From: Streptomyces xanthophaeus
GTDB lineage: Bacteria > Actinomycetota > Actinomycetes > Streptomycetales > Streptomycetaceae
NCBI RefSeq assembly: GCF_030440515.1
Contig: NZ_CP076543.1
Location: 1,302,001 to 1,366,000, forward strand
DNA length: 64,000 nucleotides
Reading direction: 5' to 3'
Below the pieces are notes generated by a model. That model saw only the letters and a list, made by a program, of their open reading frames with translations, was not told the DNA's origin and did no database searches. Positions 53,716 to 62,456 of the stretch are shown here, one piece after another (the first letter of the stretch is position 1; every line of letters starts with the position of its first letter). Position numbers and translations under genes: made by a program.

Positions 53716-54510
53716 ATGGCCAGATCCGGCGCAGAGGGGCGGGGCGTACTGGAAGGTGCGTTCGCGTTGATGGAGGTGCTCGCCGAGGGCGAGGAAGTCG
53801 GGCTGACCCGCCTGGCGACGGACGCGGAGCTGCCGAAGGCCACCGCCCACCGGCTGCTGGGCCAGCTGGTGGCCCTGGGCGCGGTGCAGAGCCGCTCCGG
53901 CCGCTACCGGCTCGGGGCGAGGGCCTTCCGCCTGGGACAGGCATGGCACCCGGCGCGGGCGCTGCGCGCGGCATCGGCCCGGCCGCTGCGTGAGCTCGCC
54001 TCGGCGAACGGCCGGCTGACCCTCAGCCTGTCGGTCGCGGAGGCGGGGCAGACGATCGTCGTCGCGGGTCTGCGCGGCGAGGCGGACGACGTCTTCGCGC
54101 TGAGACCGGGCGTCGTGCTGCCGCCCGGGAGCGCGGCCGAGCTGATCCTGGCGGCTTCCGCACCGGTGGCGGAGCCGCCCGAGGGGCGGACGGCGGCCTC
54201 CTGGGCCCGTGAGGTCGCCCAGGCCAGGGAGCGAGGGCTCGCCTTCCGGTACGGGGAGTGCGTGCCCTCGCTCTCGTGCGTGTCGGCGCCGGTGCTCTCC
54301 GCGTCCGGGCAGGTGCTCGCCGCCGTGGCGGCGAGCAGCCCGGACGCCGGGCAGATCACCTCACTGGGCGGGTCCGTGGCCCGGGCGGCGGCGATGATCA
54401 GCGCGAACCTGTCCCGCCGGCCTGCCGCCGGGGCCCGGCCGCACCGCGAGTGGCCCGCCCTGCCTCCGGGCCCCCGGGCCGCGCACCCCGCCCTGGCGGG
54501 TCCGCGCTAG
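53716..54510 (+). CDS. IclR-family regulator
   Basis: A 264-residue IclR-type protein: winged helix GVLEGAFALMEVLAEGEEVG and LPKATAHRLLGQLVALGAVQ, then an effector domain (SLSVAEAGQTIVVAGLRGEA, RLGARAFRLGQAW earlier). ATG at 53716 has GGGGGA seven bases upstream; an earlier in-frame ATG at 53587 would cover the intergenic operator. It is divergent from the peptide operon and probably controls it. A perfect terminator hairpin follows. Confidence 0.87.
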   Translation: MARSGAEGRGVLEGAFALMEVLAEGEEVGLTRLATDAELPKATAHRLLGQLVALGAVQSRSGRYRLGARAFRLGQAWHPARALRAASARPLRELASANGRLTLSLSVAEAGQTIVVAGLRGEADDVFALRPGVVLPPGSAAELILAASAPVAEPPEGRTAASWAREVAQARERGLAFRYGECVPSLSCVSAPVLSASGQVLAAVAASSPDAGQITSLGGSVARAAAMISANLSRRPAAGARPHREWPALPPGPRAAHPALAGPR

Positions 54511-54531
54511 CAGGCGCCCCGGCGACGAGGA

Positions 54532-54561
54532 GGGCCGTTCCGGATTCCTCCGGAACGGCCC
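54532..54561. terminator. Terminator after the iclR gene
   Basis: GGGCCGTTCCGGA and TCCGGAACGGCCC form a perfect 13-bp stem with a 4-base loop, 21 bp after the iclR stop. Confidence 0.88.
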
Positions 54562-54664
54562 CCTCCTGCGGTCGGAGTGCCGACGGAGGGTGATCGTGCC
54601 ACGCTGAATCGGGGGAACGCCGACTCCGGCGCGCCGGATCGGCTCTGCCACCGAGGAGACCGAC

Positions 54665-55111
54665 ATGGCCAGTGACGCCGGCAGGGCCCGGACCAGTCAA
54701 TCGCAGCCCAGCGCCTGGACTGCGCCCACATCGGGTACGACCATCACGGCAGGCGCTCTGATGGTCTTCGCGGGCGCGATGGCGATCTTCGAAGGGATCG
54801 CGTCCCTCGCGAGGGACGACCTGATCGTCGTGACGCGGCACTACGTGTTCGAGTGGAGCGTGACGGGCTGGGGCTGGGTCCACCTGATCCTGGGCATCGC
54901 CCTCGTCCTCGCCGGCTGCGCCGTCTTCACCGGAGCCCTGTGGGCGCGCTTCTTCGGCGTGGCCATCGCCGGTCTCGGCGCGATCGCCAATTTCCTGTGG
55001 CTGCCGTACTACCCGTGGTGGGCCGTGATCCTGATCGCCGTCAACCTGTTCGTGGTCTGGGCACTGTGCGCGGGCATGCAACGGGAGGCCGACGTGGGCA
55101 TGACCGCCTGA
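54665..55111 (+). CDS. Four-helix membrane protein (DUF7144-like)
   Basis: A 148-residue protein: a polar N terminus, then four hydrophobic helices (TAGALMVFAGAMAIFEGIAS, GWVHLILGIALVLAGCAVFT, FFGVAIAGLGAIANFLWLPY, WWAVILIAVNLFVVWALCAG). The WLPYYPWW loop is typical of this actinobacterial family (DUF7144). The function is unknown. ATG at 54665 follows GAGGAGA. It stands alone between two terminators. Confidence 0.85.
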   Translation: MASDAGRARTSQSQPSAWTAPTSGTTITAGALMVFAGAMAIFEGIASLARDDLIVVTRHYVFEWSVTGWGWVHLILGIALVLAGCAVFTGALWARFFGVAIAGLGAIANFLWLPYYPWWAVILIAVNLFVVWALCAGMQREADVGMTA

Positions 55112-55154
55112 CCTGGGGGTGTCCGGCCAGAACACCCCGGGCAAGCCGGAAAAC

Positions 55155-55198
55155 GATCGAAGGGCCGCTTCGGATTGCTCCGAAGCGGCCCTTCGATC
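55155..55198. terminator. Perfect 20-bp-stem terminator
   Basis: GATCGAAGGGCCGCTTCGGA pairs completely with its complement across a TTGC loop. It lies just past the tRNA-Pro on the minus strand and past the DUF7144 gene on plus. Confidence 0.92.
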
Positions 55199-55213
55199 TA
55201 CGACTCTCACGAG

Positions 55214-55287
<74 letters not shown>

Positions 55288-55404
55288 ATGCGCGCTGACC
55301 TGGGCTTTCCCCTGGTTGAACGCGCAGGAGAACGATACCGCACTTCGCGGGGTGGTTGCGCGCACCTTTTCCGTCTCCGGGTCCGCGCGGCCGTGTCGCC
55401 GCCT

Positions 55405-55767
55405 TCAGCCCGTGTCCACGGTCAGCTCCGGATGCGCGGCGATCAGGCGCTCGGGCGCCGCCTGGAGCCAGGAATCGGTCAGGATCGAGCGCAGCTCGGC
55501 CGTGTCGCGCACGGCCGCGAGCCGGACCCGGATCCAGGCGTAGTTGTCGTCGTGGCCCGCCCGCAGGAAGAACTTCCCGGGCTCCGCAGCGATCAGCTCG
55601 GCCCGGTCCTCCTTGGGACACTTCACCCCGATCGAGGTGTCGTCGTCGGCGAGCGAGACGAAGATCTTCCCGCCGACCCGGAAGGTCGGCATGCCCCAGG
55701 CGGGCTTCTCACTGCTGTCCGGAAGCGACAGCGCGATCAGGCGGACGTCCTGCGCGGTCGTGGCCAT
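55405..55767 (-). CDS. MmcQ/YjbR-family protein
   Basis: A 120-residue MmcQ/YjbR protein: ALSLPDSSEKPAWGMPTFRV, GKIFVSLADDDTSIGVKCPK, AEPGKFFLRAGHDDNYAWIR and LTDSWLQAAPERLIA. The family has a CyaY-like fold and a presumed DNA-binding surface, but no proven function. ATG at 55767 starts MATTAQDVR as in relatives. It stands alone. Confidence 0.9.
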   Translation of the reverse strand: MATTAQDVRLIALSLPDSSEKPAWGMPTFRVGGKIFVSLADDDTSIGVKCPKEDRAELIAAEPGKFFLRAGHDDNYAWIRVRLAAVRDTAELRSILTDSWLQAAPERLIAAHPELTVDTG

Positions 55768-55849
55768 CCCCGAGACTCCTCTCCAGCCACCGGTGAACCC
55801 CGTCCGACGACCTTAGGCGGTGTCCTGCCCCCGCCGCCGGCAGTGCCGC

Positions 55850-56395
55850 TCACCCCCGCCGGTCCTCCCGCTCGTGCACCAGCGCCACCAGTTCCGCCGC
55901 GAGCGCCTTCACGGTGGCGAGTCCCTCCGTCCCCCATCGCCGGGGCACCACGTCCACCGCGCACACCGTGCCCAGGACGATGCCGCGCCGGTCCGTCAGC
56001 GGAGCGCCCACGTACGACCGCACCCCGCTCTCGTCCACCACCAGGTTGCCCGCGAAGCGCGCGAAGTCCCGTACGTCCTCCAGCACCAGCGCCCGCCGCC
56101 GCACCACCACGTGCGGGCAGTAGCCGTGGTCGCGGGCCAGCACCCGCGCCGGGTATCCGCTCGCCGGGGCCTCGGCGGCGTGGTGCAGCCCGGCGAAGAA
56201 CTGCCGTTCCTCGCCGATGAAGTTGACCCCGGCGTAGGGTGCGCCGAGCACGTCGGCGACGCGCCGCGCGAAGGCGTCCAGTTCGGCGTCCGTACGCTCC
56301 CCCAGGCCCAGCTCGCGCAGCCGGACGGCGCGTGCGGGTGCCTCCCGGTCCACCGGCGTGAGCAGCAGGTGTCCGGTCGATTCGTAGTACGTCAT
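55850..56395 (-). CDS. GAF-domain protein at the end of the conservon
   Basis: A 181-residue protein mostly formed by one GAF domain: RRVADVLGAPYAGVNFIGEE, YCPHVVVRRRALVLEDVRDF, and SYVGAPLTDRRGIVLGTVCA. GAF domains bind small ligands or chromophores; Cys residues near the pocket are present, but no ligand can be named. ATG at 56395 overlaps the cvnD stop by 4 bp, so it belongs to the conservon operon as its last gene. Confidence 0.85.
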   Translation of the reverse strand: MTYYESTGHLLLTPVDREAPARAVRLRELGLGERTDAELDAFARRVADVLGAPYAGVNFIGEERQFFAGLHHAAEAPASGYPARVLARDHGYCPHVVVRRRALVLEDVRDFARFAGNLVVDESGVRSYVGAPLTDRRGIVLGTVCAVDVVPRRWGTEGLATVKALAAELVALVHEREDRRG

Positions 56396-57030
56396 GGCGG
56401 TTCCCCCGACTCCGAAGACGAAGAGCTGGCTGTGGACGTGCAGAGCAGGTGGCGGACGAGGGCGGCCAGCGCCCCCGTACCGGAGCTCGCGAGGCGCGCG
56501 TCGCACCGTACGACGGGCACCTCGGGCCCGATCCCCACCGCCTCGCGGACCTCGTCGGGCCCGTAGCGGTGACCGCCGTCGAACTCGTTGACGGCGACGA
56601 TGAAGGCGATCCCGCGCCGCTCGAAGAAATCCACGGCGGGGAAGCAGTCGGCCAGGCGGCGGGTGTCGGCGAGCACCACCGCCCCGAGCGCGCCCGCGCA
56701 CAGCTCCTCCCAGAGGAACCAGAAGCGGTGCTGACCCGGGGTGCCGAAGAGGTAGAGCACGTGGCGCTCGTCCAGGGTGATCCGGCCGAAGTCGAGCGCG
56801 ACGGTCGTCGTGGTCTTCTCCTCGACGCCGTGCAGCGGGTCGGAGCCCTCGCCGAGTCCGCTGAGCAGTTCCTCCGTACTCAGCGGTTCGATCTCGCTGA
56901 CCGCGCCCACGAAGGTGGTCTTGCCCGCCCCGAACCCGCCCGCGACCAGGATCTTCAAGGTCGCGGGCGGGGCTCCGGCGGCCGGGGCCGGGGCGGGCGC
57001 GGGGGCGTCACAGTCGTTTACGCAGGCCAT
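56392..57030 (-). CDS. cvnD: Conservon Ras-like GTPase, CvnD
   Basis: A 212-residue small GTPase: P-loop ILVAGGFGAGKTTFVGAVSE, switch region EEKTTTTVALDFGRITLDER, DxxG-type YLFGTPGQHRFWFLWEELCA, and NKxD-like VAVNEFDGGHRYG. CvnD proteins work with CvnA/B/C in a membrane-associated signalling complex. The Ala/Pro-rich N terminus is typical. ATG at 57030 lies inside the end of cvnC (23-bp overlap). The stop overlaps the GAF gene. Confidence 0.93.
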   Translation of the reverse strand: MACVNDCDAPAPAPAPAAGAPPATLKILVAGGFGAGKTTFVGAVSEIEPLSTEELLSGLGEGSDPLHGVEEKTTTTVALDFGRITLDERHVLYLFGTPGQHRFWFLWEELCAGALGAVVLADTRRLADCFPAVDFFERRGIAFIVAVNEFDGGHRYGPDEVREAVGIGPEVPVVRCDARLASSGTGALAALVRHLLCTSTASSSSSESGEPP

Positions 57031-57421
57031 CGAGCACCGCCAGGAGCAGGGACCGGTCGTCGGCGGCGAACGAGCCGCCGCCCGGGAACCGCGGCGCCTG
57101 CGCACAGACGGCCCCGTGTTCCATCAGATCGGACAGCAGCACCTTCACCACGACGGCGGGCAGCCGCAGCTGCCCGGCCACCTCGGCGACGGTGACGGTG
57201 GTGGCGCCCGCGCACATCCGCAGTGCGAGCGTGTGCTCCGTCCCGAGCGGGACGTGCGGCCGCACCCCGGTCGCGCTCACCAGCGAGAGCAGGTCGAGCG
57301 TGAAGCCCGGCCTGGTCCGTCCCCCGCTGGCGGTGTACGGGCGCATCACGCGGCCCGCCGAGTCGTCGAGCCACGGTGTGTCCCGCCCCTTCGTGTACGC
57401 CCCCGTCCCGCGGGCCCTCAT
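57008..57421 (-). CDS. cvnC: Conservon DUF742 protein, CvnC
   Basis: A 137-residue DUF742 protein: VMRPYTASGGRTRPGFTLDL, LRMCAGATTVTVAEVAGQLR, LPAVVVKVLLSDLMEHGAV. This family contains a winged-helix-like fold and acts with CvnB and CvnD. ATG at 57421 overlaps the cvnB stop by 4 bp. Confidence 0.93.
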   Translation of the reverse strand: MRARGTGAYTKGRDTPWLDDSAGRVMRPYTASGGRTRPGFTLDLLSLVSATGVRPHVPLGTEHTLALRMCAGATTVTVAEVAGQLRLPAVVVKVLLSDLMEHGAVCAQAPRFPGGGSFAADDRSLLLAVLDGLRKRL

Positions 57422-57852
57422 CGCTCCACGTCGGCGACGGGCCGCCGCGGCGGGGCCGCGAGGTACGGACGTACGCTCTTGACCAGCATCGCCATCTCGT
57501 AGCCGAGCACCCCGGCGTCGGCCTCCCGGTCGGCGAGGACGGCCAGGCAGGTTCCGGATCCGGCCGCCGAGACAAAGACGAGCGCGCTGTCGAGTTCGAC
57601 CACGACCTGACGCACCTCGGCGCCGTCCGCGAAGCGGGAGCCCGCGCTGCGGCCCAGGGAGTACAGCCCGGAGGCGAGGGCGGCCAGATGGTCGGCGCTG
57701 TCGGCGTCCAGCCCGTGCACGCAGGTCACGAGCCCGTCGGCGGTGAGGATCACGGCGCTTCGCGTGTACGGGACGCGCTGCACCAGGCCGCTGAGCAGCC
57801 AGTCGAGGTCGGAAAGCCGGCCGCTGGTCTTCGTCGCCACTTCGCCGCCCAT
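57418..57852 (-). CDS. cvnB: Conservon roadblock/LC7 protein, CvnB
   Basis: A 144-residue roadblock/LC7-domain protein: LSDLDWLLSGLVQRVPYTRS, AVILTADGLVTCVHGLDADS, LAVLADREADAGVLGYEMAM. Roadblock proteins act as GTPase partners. ATG at 57852 follows AAGGAG. It comes 38 bp after cvnA and overlaps cvnC. Confidence 0.93.
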   Translation of the reverse strand: MGGEVATKTSGRLSDLDWLLSGLVQRVPYTRSAVILTADGLVTCVHGLDADSADHLAALASGLYSLGRSAGSRFADGAEVRQVVVELDSALVFVSAAGSGTCLAVLADREADAGVLGYEMAMLVKSVRPYLAAPPRRPVADVER

Positions 57853-57890
57853 GGGGGTGCGCTCCTTGCTGAGGGGGTGAGGGGTCGGGG

Positions 57891-59795
57891 TCATGCCTGG
57901 TTCTCCGACTGGGCCAGGCCGAAGCCCCGTTGGAAGGCGGCCATCAGGCCCGGGTCGTGCACCGGCTGCTCGGGGTCCGCGGCCCGCCGGGGGGCGGGGG
58001 CCTCGCGCAGCTGGGGCGCGAGGTGCTCCTGGGCGCGGCGCCGGGGCAGCCGTGGCCGGTCGCCCGCGGCGGGCGCGGCGGGTACGGGATCGGCCGCCGC
58101 CGGTTCGGGCGCGGGAGCCGACCAGGCCACCGCACCGGTCGGCGTACCCGGCGCGGGCCCGACCCGGGGATCGGCCACGGGCGCCGACCAGGCCACGGCA
58201 CCGGGCCCGTCCGTCGCCCCGGACCGGGGCGAGGGCAGGGACGCGGGCCGGGGCTGGGGCCGGGGCTCCGTCCGGGGCCGGGGCACGGGCTGGGGCGCGG
58301 GTTCCGACGGGGTCGCCGCGCCCGGACCCGGCCGGGTGCCGGTGCCCGCCACGGGCACGGGGACGGACGGGGCGTGGGACGGGGAGGCGGGTCCGGGAGC
58401 GGTGGGGGGAGCCGGTGCGGGATGCGGCTCGGGGTCGGGCGGGGCCGCGGCCCCCGGGCCGCCGGAGGCCTGCCAGGCCTGCGGCAGGGGCGTCGGCAGG
58501 GGCATCCGTGCGGGCTCCAGCGGCGGCATCGCCGTCCCGTGACCGGTCCCCCACGAGGTGGCCCGCGAGCCGCCCGCCGCGTCGGCCGCGGTGGGCGGCT
58601 CCGCGCCCAGCAGCTCCTGCGGCAGCACCAGCACGGCGAGCACTCCGCCGTAGATGTTGGACTTGAGCTCGACGGCGATCCCGTGCCGACGGGCCAGCGC
58701 CGACACCACGAACAGGCCGATCCGGCCGTCCGCTAGCAGGTGCCGGACGCTGATCTGGTCGGGGTCGCCGAGCAGGGCGTTCATCCGGTGCTGCTCCTCG
58801 GCCGGCATGCCGAGTCCCCGGTCCTCCACCTCGACCGCGATCCCGGCGGTGACCCGCTCGGCGCGCAGCACCACATCGGTGTCGGGGGCGGAGAAGACCG
58901 TGGCGTTCTCGACGAGTTCGGCCAGCAGGTGCACCACGTCCGCGACGGCGTGCCCGCGGACGCTGCCGCCGGCCGGGGGCACGACCTTGACCCGGGTGTA
59001 CTGCTCGACCTCCGCGACCGAGGAGCGGAGAACCTCGCTCAGGTCGATGGGCCTGGTCCACTGGCGGCGGGACGCGGCGCCGCCCAGCACGGCGAGGTTC
59101 TCGGCGTGCCGGCGGATGCGGGTGGCGAGGTGGTCGACGTGGAAGAGCTCCTTGAGCAGGTCCGGGTCCTCGACCGTGTCCTCCAGATCGTCCAGCAGCG
59201 AGATCTCGCGGTGCACGAGGGACTGGAGCCGGCGCGCGAGGTTGACGAAGACCTCGACCTTGCGCTCGCTGTCGGTCGGGGCGGCCGGTCCGGCCAGCCG
59301 CAGGAGGGTCGTGTGCGCCTCTTCGCGGGCGCCCCGCAGCTCCTGGGAGAGCAGCCAGAACTCGTCCACCCCGGCCGGATCCCCGCCGGTCAGCGGCGAG
59401 CTCGGCCCTCCGCGCACCGGGCGGGGCGGGGTCTCGCCCCGTTCCAGCCGGTCCGCGGCCGTGCGCAGCTCGCCCCGGCCGCGCACACTGGAGCGGCGCA
59501 GTGCCTCGCACCGGTCCCGTACGGCCTTGGCGGCGCGCTGGGCGCCGAGCAGGGCCGCGGCGAGGGCGCCGACCACGAGGAGGGCGCAGCCGGTGAGCAC
59601 CGGCCACAGCCGGGCGTCGCGGTCGCCGGCTCCCCCGCCGAGCTGGAGGGTGAAGATCACCGCGGCCGCGCCGCTGAGCCCCGCGGCTAGTGTGGGCAGT
59701 ACGGCGGCGCGCACCAGCAGAGGGCGTATCTGCCGGCCGGGACCCGTGACGGCGTGTCTCGACGGGGCATGGCGGGCGGCGCGGAGTCCGGACAT
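57891..59795 (-). CDS. cvnA: Conservon histidine-kinase-like protein, CvnA
   Basis: A 634-residue protein. Two N-terminal membrane helices (VRAAVLPTLAAGLSGAAAVI, LWPVLTGCALLVVGALAAAL) lead to a helical region with HREISLLDDLEDTVEDPDLL and HLATRIRRHAENLAVLGG. An HATPase domain follows (VVHLLAELVENATVFSAPDT, EDRGLGMPAEE). A Pro/Ala-rich tail of about 200 residues ends it. CvnA proteins sense envelope or developmental cues and pass them to the CvnBCD module. ATG at 59795 follows GAGGA. Confidence 0.93.
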   Translation of the reverse strand: MSGLRAARHAPSRHAVTGPGRQIRPLLVRAAVLPTLAAGLSGAAAVIFTLQLGGGAGDRDARLWPVLTGCALLVVGALAAALLGAQRAAKAVRDRCEALRRSSVRGRGELRTAADRLERGETPPRPVRGGPSSPLTGGDPAGVDEFWLLSQELRGAREEAHTTLLRLAGPAAPTDSERKVEVFVNLARRLQSLVHREISLLDDLEDTVEDPDLLKELFHVDHLATRIRRHAENLAVLGGAASRRQWTRPIDLSEVLRSSVAEVEQYTRVKVVPPAGGSVRGHAVADVVHLLAELVENATVFSAPDTDVVLRAERVTAGIAVEVEDRGLGMPAEEQHRMNALLGDPDQISVRHLLADGRIGLFVVSALARRHGIAVELKSNIYGGVLAVLVLPQELLGAEPPTAADAAGGSRATSWGTGHGTAMPPLEPARMPLPTPLPQAWQASGGPGAAAPPDPEPHPAPAPPTAPGPASPSHAPSVPVPVAGTGTRPGPGAATPSEPAPQPVPRPRTEPRPQPRPASLPSPRSGATDGPGAVAWSAPVADPRVGPAPGTPTGAVAWSAPAPEPAAADPVPAAPAAGDRPRLPRRRAQEHLAPQLREAPAPRRAADPEQPVHDPGLMAAFQRGFGLAQSENQA

Positions 59796-60167
59796 CTGCG
59801 TCCTCGGTACGTGGGGCCCGGCCCCCAGCGTTCCCGGGGCCCGGTGTTGATCACCGAATACCCACGCTAGACCCCATCGCAGCACCTCGGAGCGCCAGTT
59901 GGCGAACTTCGCCCGGGTGCTTCCCGCTCCCGGTGGAGCGCTCGTACAGCAGCCCGAATGCGCCGGCCGGGCCCTGCGGACCGCCCCGGCGGCGCCCCAC
60001 GGCGGCCGGGCGGCCGCCGGCGCCACCACGGGCCGCGCGGAGCTCCGTACGGGTCGGACGGGAACCGACTCCCGCTGTCGGCGACCGAGGCGCCCCTCGT
60101 CTCCATCGGCGTCACGATCCAGGCCCCGGATGTGCCGGGCCGCCCGTTCCTGCCCCGGTGCCGTGCG
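59796..60167. other. Intergenic region upstream of the conservon
   Basis: About 370 bp between the cvnA start and the MBL-fold gene stop. The cvn promoter should lie in the first 100 bp, where a less GC-rich TTGATCACCGAATACCCACG occurs. An open frame on the minus strand (59867-60115) is Arg/Pro-rich and unlike a real protein. Confidence 0.5.
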
Positions 60168-61409
60168 CTACGAGCCGACGGACTCCGGCTTCTCCCGGCC
60201 GTCGACGGCCGCCGACGCCACCCGGGCAGCTGTCGCCGCCGCTCCGCCCGCCCCGAGCGGCGCCGTGGACGTGCGGCCGTCGACAGGGCCGCCCGCCGCC
60301 CTTCCGCCGACGAACGGCCGCCACCACGGTGCGGTGGGTGCGTCCGCCGAGCCGGGCTCGAAGGGCTGTCCCGGGATGGGGAGGGCGATGGCCGCGTCCG
60401 CGTTCTTCGACGCGGCCAGCGTGCCTTCGCCCGGCTCGTCCCACGGGTGCAGGGCCAGGTTGAAGGTGCCCCAGTGGATCGGCAGCATCGTCCCGTGAGG
60501 AATGCCGCCCTGCAGGTCGAGGTGGGCGCGCATGCCCTCCTCGGGCGTCATGTGGATGTCGGGCCAGTACTCCGAGTAGGCGCCGATCTGGATCATGGTG
60601 GCGTCGAAGGGCCCGTGCTCGGCGCCGATCTCCTCGAAGCCCGGGAAGTAGCCGGTGTCCCCGCTGTGGTAGATCCGGTGCTCGTCGCCCGCGACGACCC
60701 AGGACGCCCACAGGGTGTGCTGCTGGTTGCGCAGGCCGCGGCCGCAGAAGTGGCGGGCGGGGGTGGCCGTGAGCGAGAGACCGGCGATCTTGGTGCTCTC
60801 GTTCCAGTCCAGCTCGCGCAGCCGGTCGGCCGGTACGCCCCAGCGTTCCAGGTGCGCGCCGACGCCCAGCGGGACGGCGAAGACGGTGTCCGTACCGGCC
60901 AGTGCCTTGATCGTCGGCAGGTCGAGGTGGTCGTAGTGGTCGTGCGAGATGACCACGACGTCGACCGTGCCCAGCGAGGCCAGCGGGACCGGTACCGGGT
61001 GCAGCCGCTTGGGACCGGCGAAGGGGAAGGGGGAGCAGCGCTCGCCCCACACCGGGTCGAACAGCACGCGGCGCCCGTCGATCTCCGCGAGCACGCTGGA
61101 GTGCCCCATCCAGGTCAGCCGCAGGCCGCTGGCGGGCGGCTTCGCCAGGTCCGCGAGGGTCGTCGGGTGGACCGGGATCGGCGCGGCGGGGCTGCGCCGC
61201 ACCCGCTGCTCCCGGTGGAAGTAGATCTTGGCGAACTCGGCCATCGACCCCGAGGGCCTGTTCCGGGCCCCGAGCGGGTTCTGGAAGACGCCGTCGGCGA
61301 AGTTCGGCGAGCGCTGGATCCGCTCCAGGCGGGCACCGGACGGGTCCGCGCCGAAGGCTTCGGGCCGCAGGGCACGCAGCCGCGGACGCAGGGGACGGGA
61401 GCCGGTCAA
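60168..61409 (-). CDS. MBL-fold hydrolase, NAPE-PLD/UlaG-like
   Basis: A 413-residue metallo-beta-lactamase-fold enzyme: LTWMGHSSVLAEIDGRRVLF, the metal motif ISHDHYDHLD (HxHxDH), PARHFCGRGLRNQQHTLWAS, HSGDTGYFPGFEEIG and LPIHWGTFNLALHPWDEP. This combination is typical of the NAPE-PLD-like subgroup that acts on N-acyl phosphatidylethanolamine or lactone-type substrates. A Gly/Ala-rich tail of about 50 residues is unusual. TTG at 61409 is used because GGAGG lies just upstream. Confidence 0.88.
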   Translation of the reverse strand: MTGSRPLRPRLRALRPEAFGADPSGARLERIQRSPNFADGVFQNPLGARNRPSGSMAEFAKIYFHREQRVRRSPAAPIPVHPTTLADLAKPPASGLRLTWMGHSSVLAEIDGRRVLFDPVWGERCSPFPFAGPKRLHPVPVPLASLGTVDVVVISHDHYDHLDLPTIKALAGTDTVFAVPLGVGAHLERWGVPADRLRELDWNESTKIAGLSLTATPARHFCGRGLRNQQHTLWASWVVAGDEHRIYHSGDTGYFPGFEEIGAEHGPFDATMIQIGAYSEYWPDIHMTPEEGMRAHLDLQGGIPHGTMLPIHWGTFNLALHPWDEPGEGTLAASKNADAAIALPIPGQPFEPGSADAPTAPWWRPFVGGRAAGGPVDGRTSTAPLGAGGAAATAARVASAAVDGREKPESVGS

Positions 61410-61507
61410 AGCGCCTCCAGGGAGGATGGGGTCAGGATGGTCGTCGCTCTACGACCATCCCAACGCACACCGGCCCCGAAGGATTCCGCTTCCGGCTCCC
61501 GCGCCCA

Positions 61508-62293
61508 CTACAGCGGCAGCAGGTCCGGCCGCTTCGCCTCCACGTGGTCCCCGGAGGACTCCCCCCGCAGCCGCCGGCCGATCCACGGCACGAGGTGCTC
61601 GCGCGCCCACTGGATGTTGTCCCGGGTCACGTCCACCGAGCCGCGCGGCCGCTGCGGGGGCCACGGCTGGTCGGGGTCGGCCGGCACGTCCAGTCCGAGC
61701 ACCTGTGCGGCGCGCAGCGCGACCCGCGTGTGTCCTTCGGGCGAGAGGTGCAGCCGGTCCGTGTCCCAGGCCCGGCGGTCCTGTACGGACTTCAGCGACC
61801 AGAGGTCGAGCACCGGGCAGTCGTAGCGGTCGGCGATGGCGCGGACGTGCGCGCTGTACGTCGCCACCTTGCCGCGGAGGTGCTTGAGCACCGGTACGCC
61901 CCGCGTGTCGAAGCCTGTGGTGATCATGACCTGGCCCACGGACCCGGTGAGGTCGGCCACGGCCGCCTCGAAGCGCTCCGCCACGTCGTCCGGGTCGGTG
62001 CCGGGCCGGATGATGTCGTTGCCGCCCGCACAGAAGGTCACCAGGTCCGGTGCAAGGGCCTTGGCTCTCGGAAGCTGGTCGGCCACGATCTGGTCGAGGA
62101 GCTTCCCCCGCACCGCCAGATTCGCATACCGGAAGTCATGCTCTTCGCGCTGATCGGCCAGGAGCACGGCGAGCCGGTCCGCCCAGCCGAGAAAAGAATC
62201 CCCGGGTCCCGGGTCCCCCACACCCTCGGTGAAGCTGTCCCCGATCGCCGCGTACGAGCCGATGGTCTTGAGTTTCGTCGTCGTCGCTGCCAC
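61508..62293 (-). CDS. SGNH/GDSL-family hydrolase
   Basis: A 261-residue SGNH hydrolase: block I AAIGDSFTEGVGDPGPGDSF with nucleophile Ser, the Gly block NLAVRGKLLDQIVADQLPRA, the Asn block VTFCAGGNDIIRPG, and the DxxH pair in DTDRLHLSPEGHTRVALRAA. It is probably an esterase or lipase. No signal peptide is visible, so it acts inside the cell. GTG at 62293. Confidence 0.92.
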   Translation of the reverse strand: MAATTTKLKTIGSYAAIGDSFTEGVGDPGPGDSFLGWADRLAVLLADQREEHDFRYANLAVRGKLLDQIVADQLPRAKALAPDLVTFCAGGNDIIRPGTDPDDVAERFEAAVADLTGSVGQVMITTGFDTRGVPVLKHLRGKVATYSAHVRAIADRYDCPVLDLWSLKSVQDRRAWDTDRLHLSPEGHTRVALRAAQVLGLDVPADPDQPWPPQRPRGSVDVTRDNIQWAREHLVPWIGRRLRGESSGDHVEAKRPDLLPL

Positions 62294-62392
62294 GAGAACC
62301 CATACTTCACTCCCGTAACCAACCTACGCCAACGTAATGAGGGGTTGACGGACCGTGATCTATACCACGCGAGGGATAAGGAATAAGTACAC

Positions 62393-62427
62393 GTGAGGCC
62401 GGGACCCCCCTCGGGTCCCGGCCTCAC
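62393..62427. terminator. Terminator after the M23 peptidase gene
   Basis: GTGAGGCCGGGACCC and its exact complement form a 15-bp stem with a 5-base loop, 30 bp past the M23 stop on the minus strand. Confidence 0.92.
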
Positions 62428-62456
62428 GCGTGTCGGTGCTCCGGCGGCGGGTGCCG

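Noticed and set aside
59867..60115. 82-codon minus-strand frame upstream of cvnA
   Set aside because: Arg/Pro/Gly-rich composition without motifs, and it covers the likely conservon promoter.
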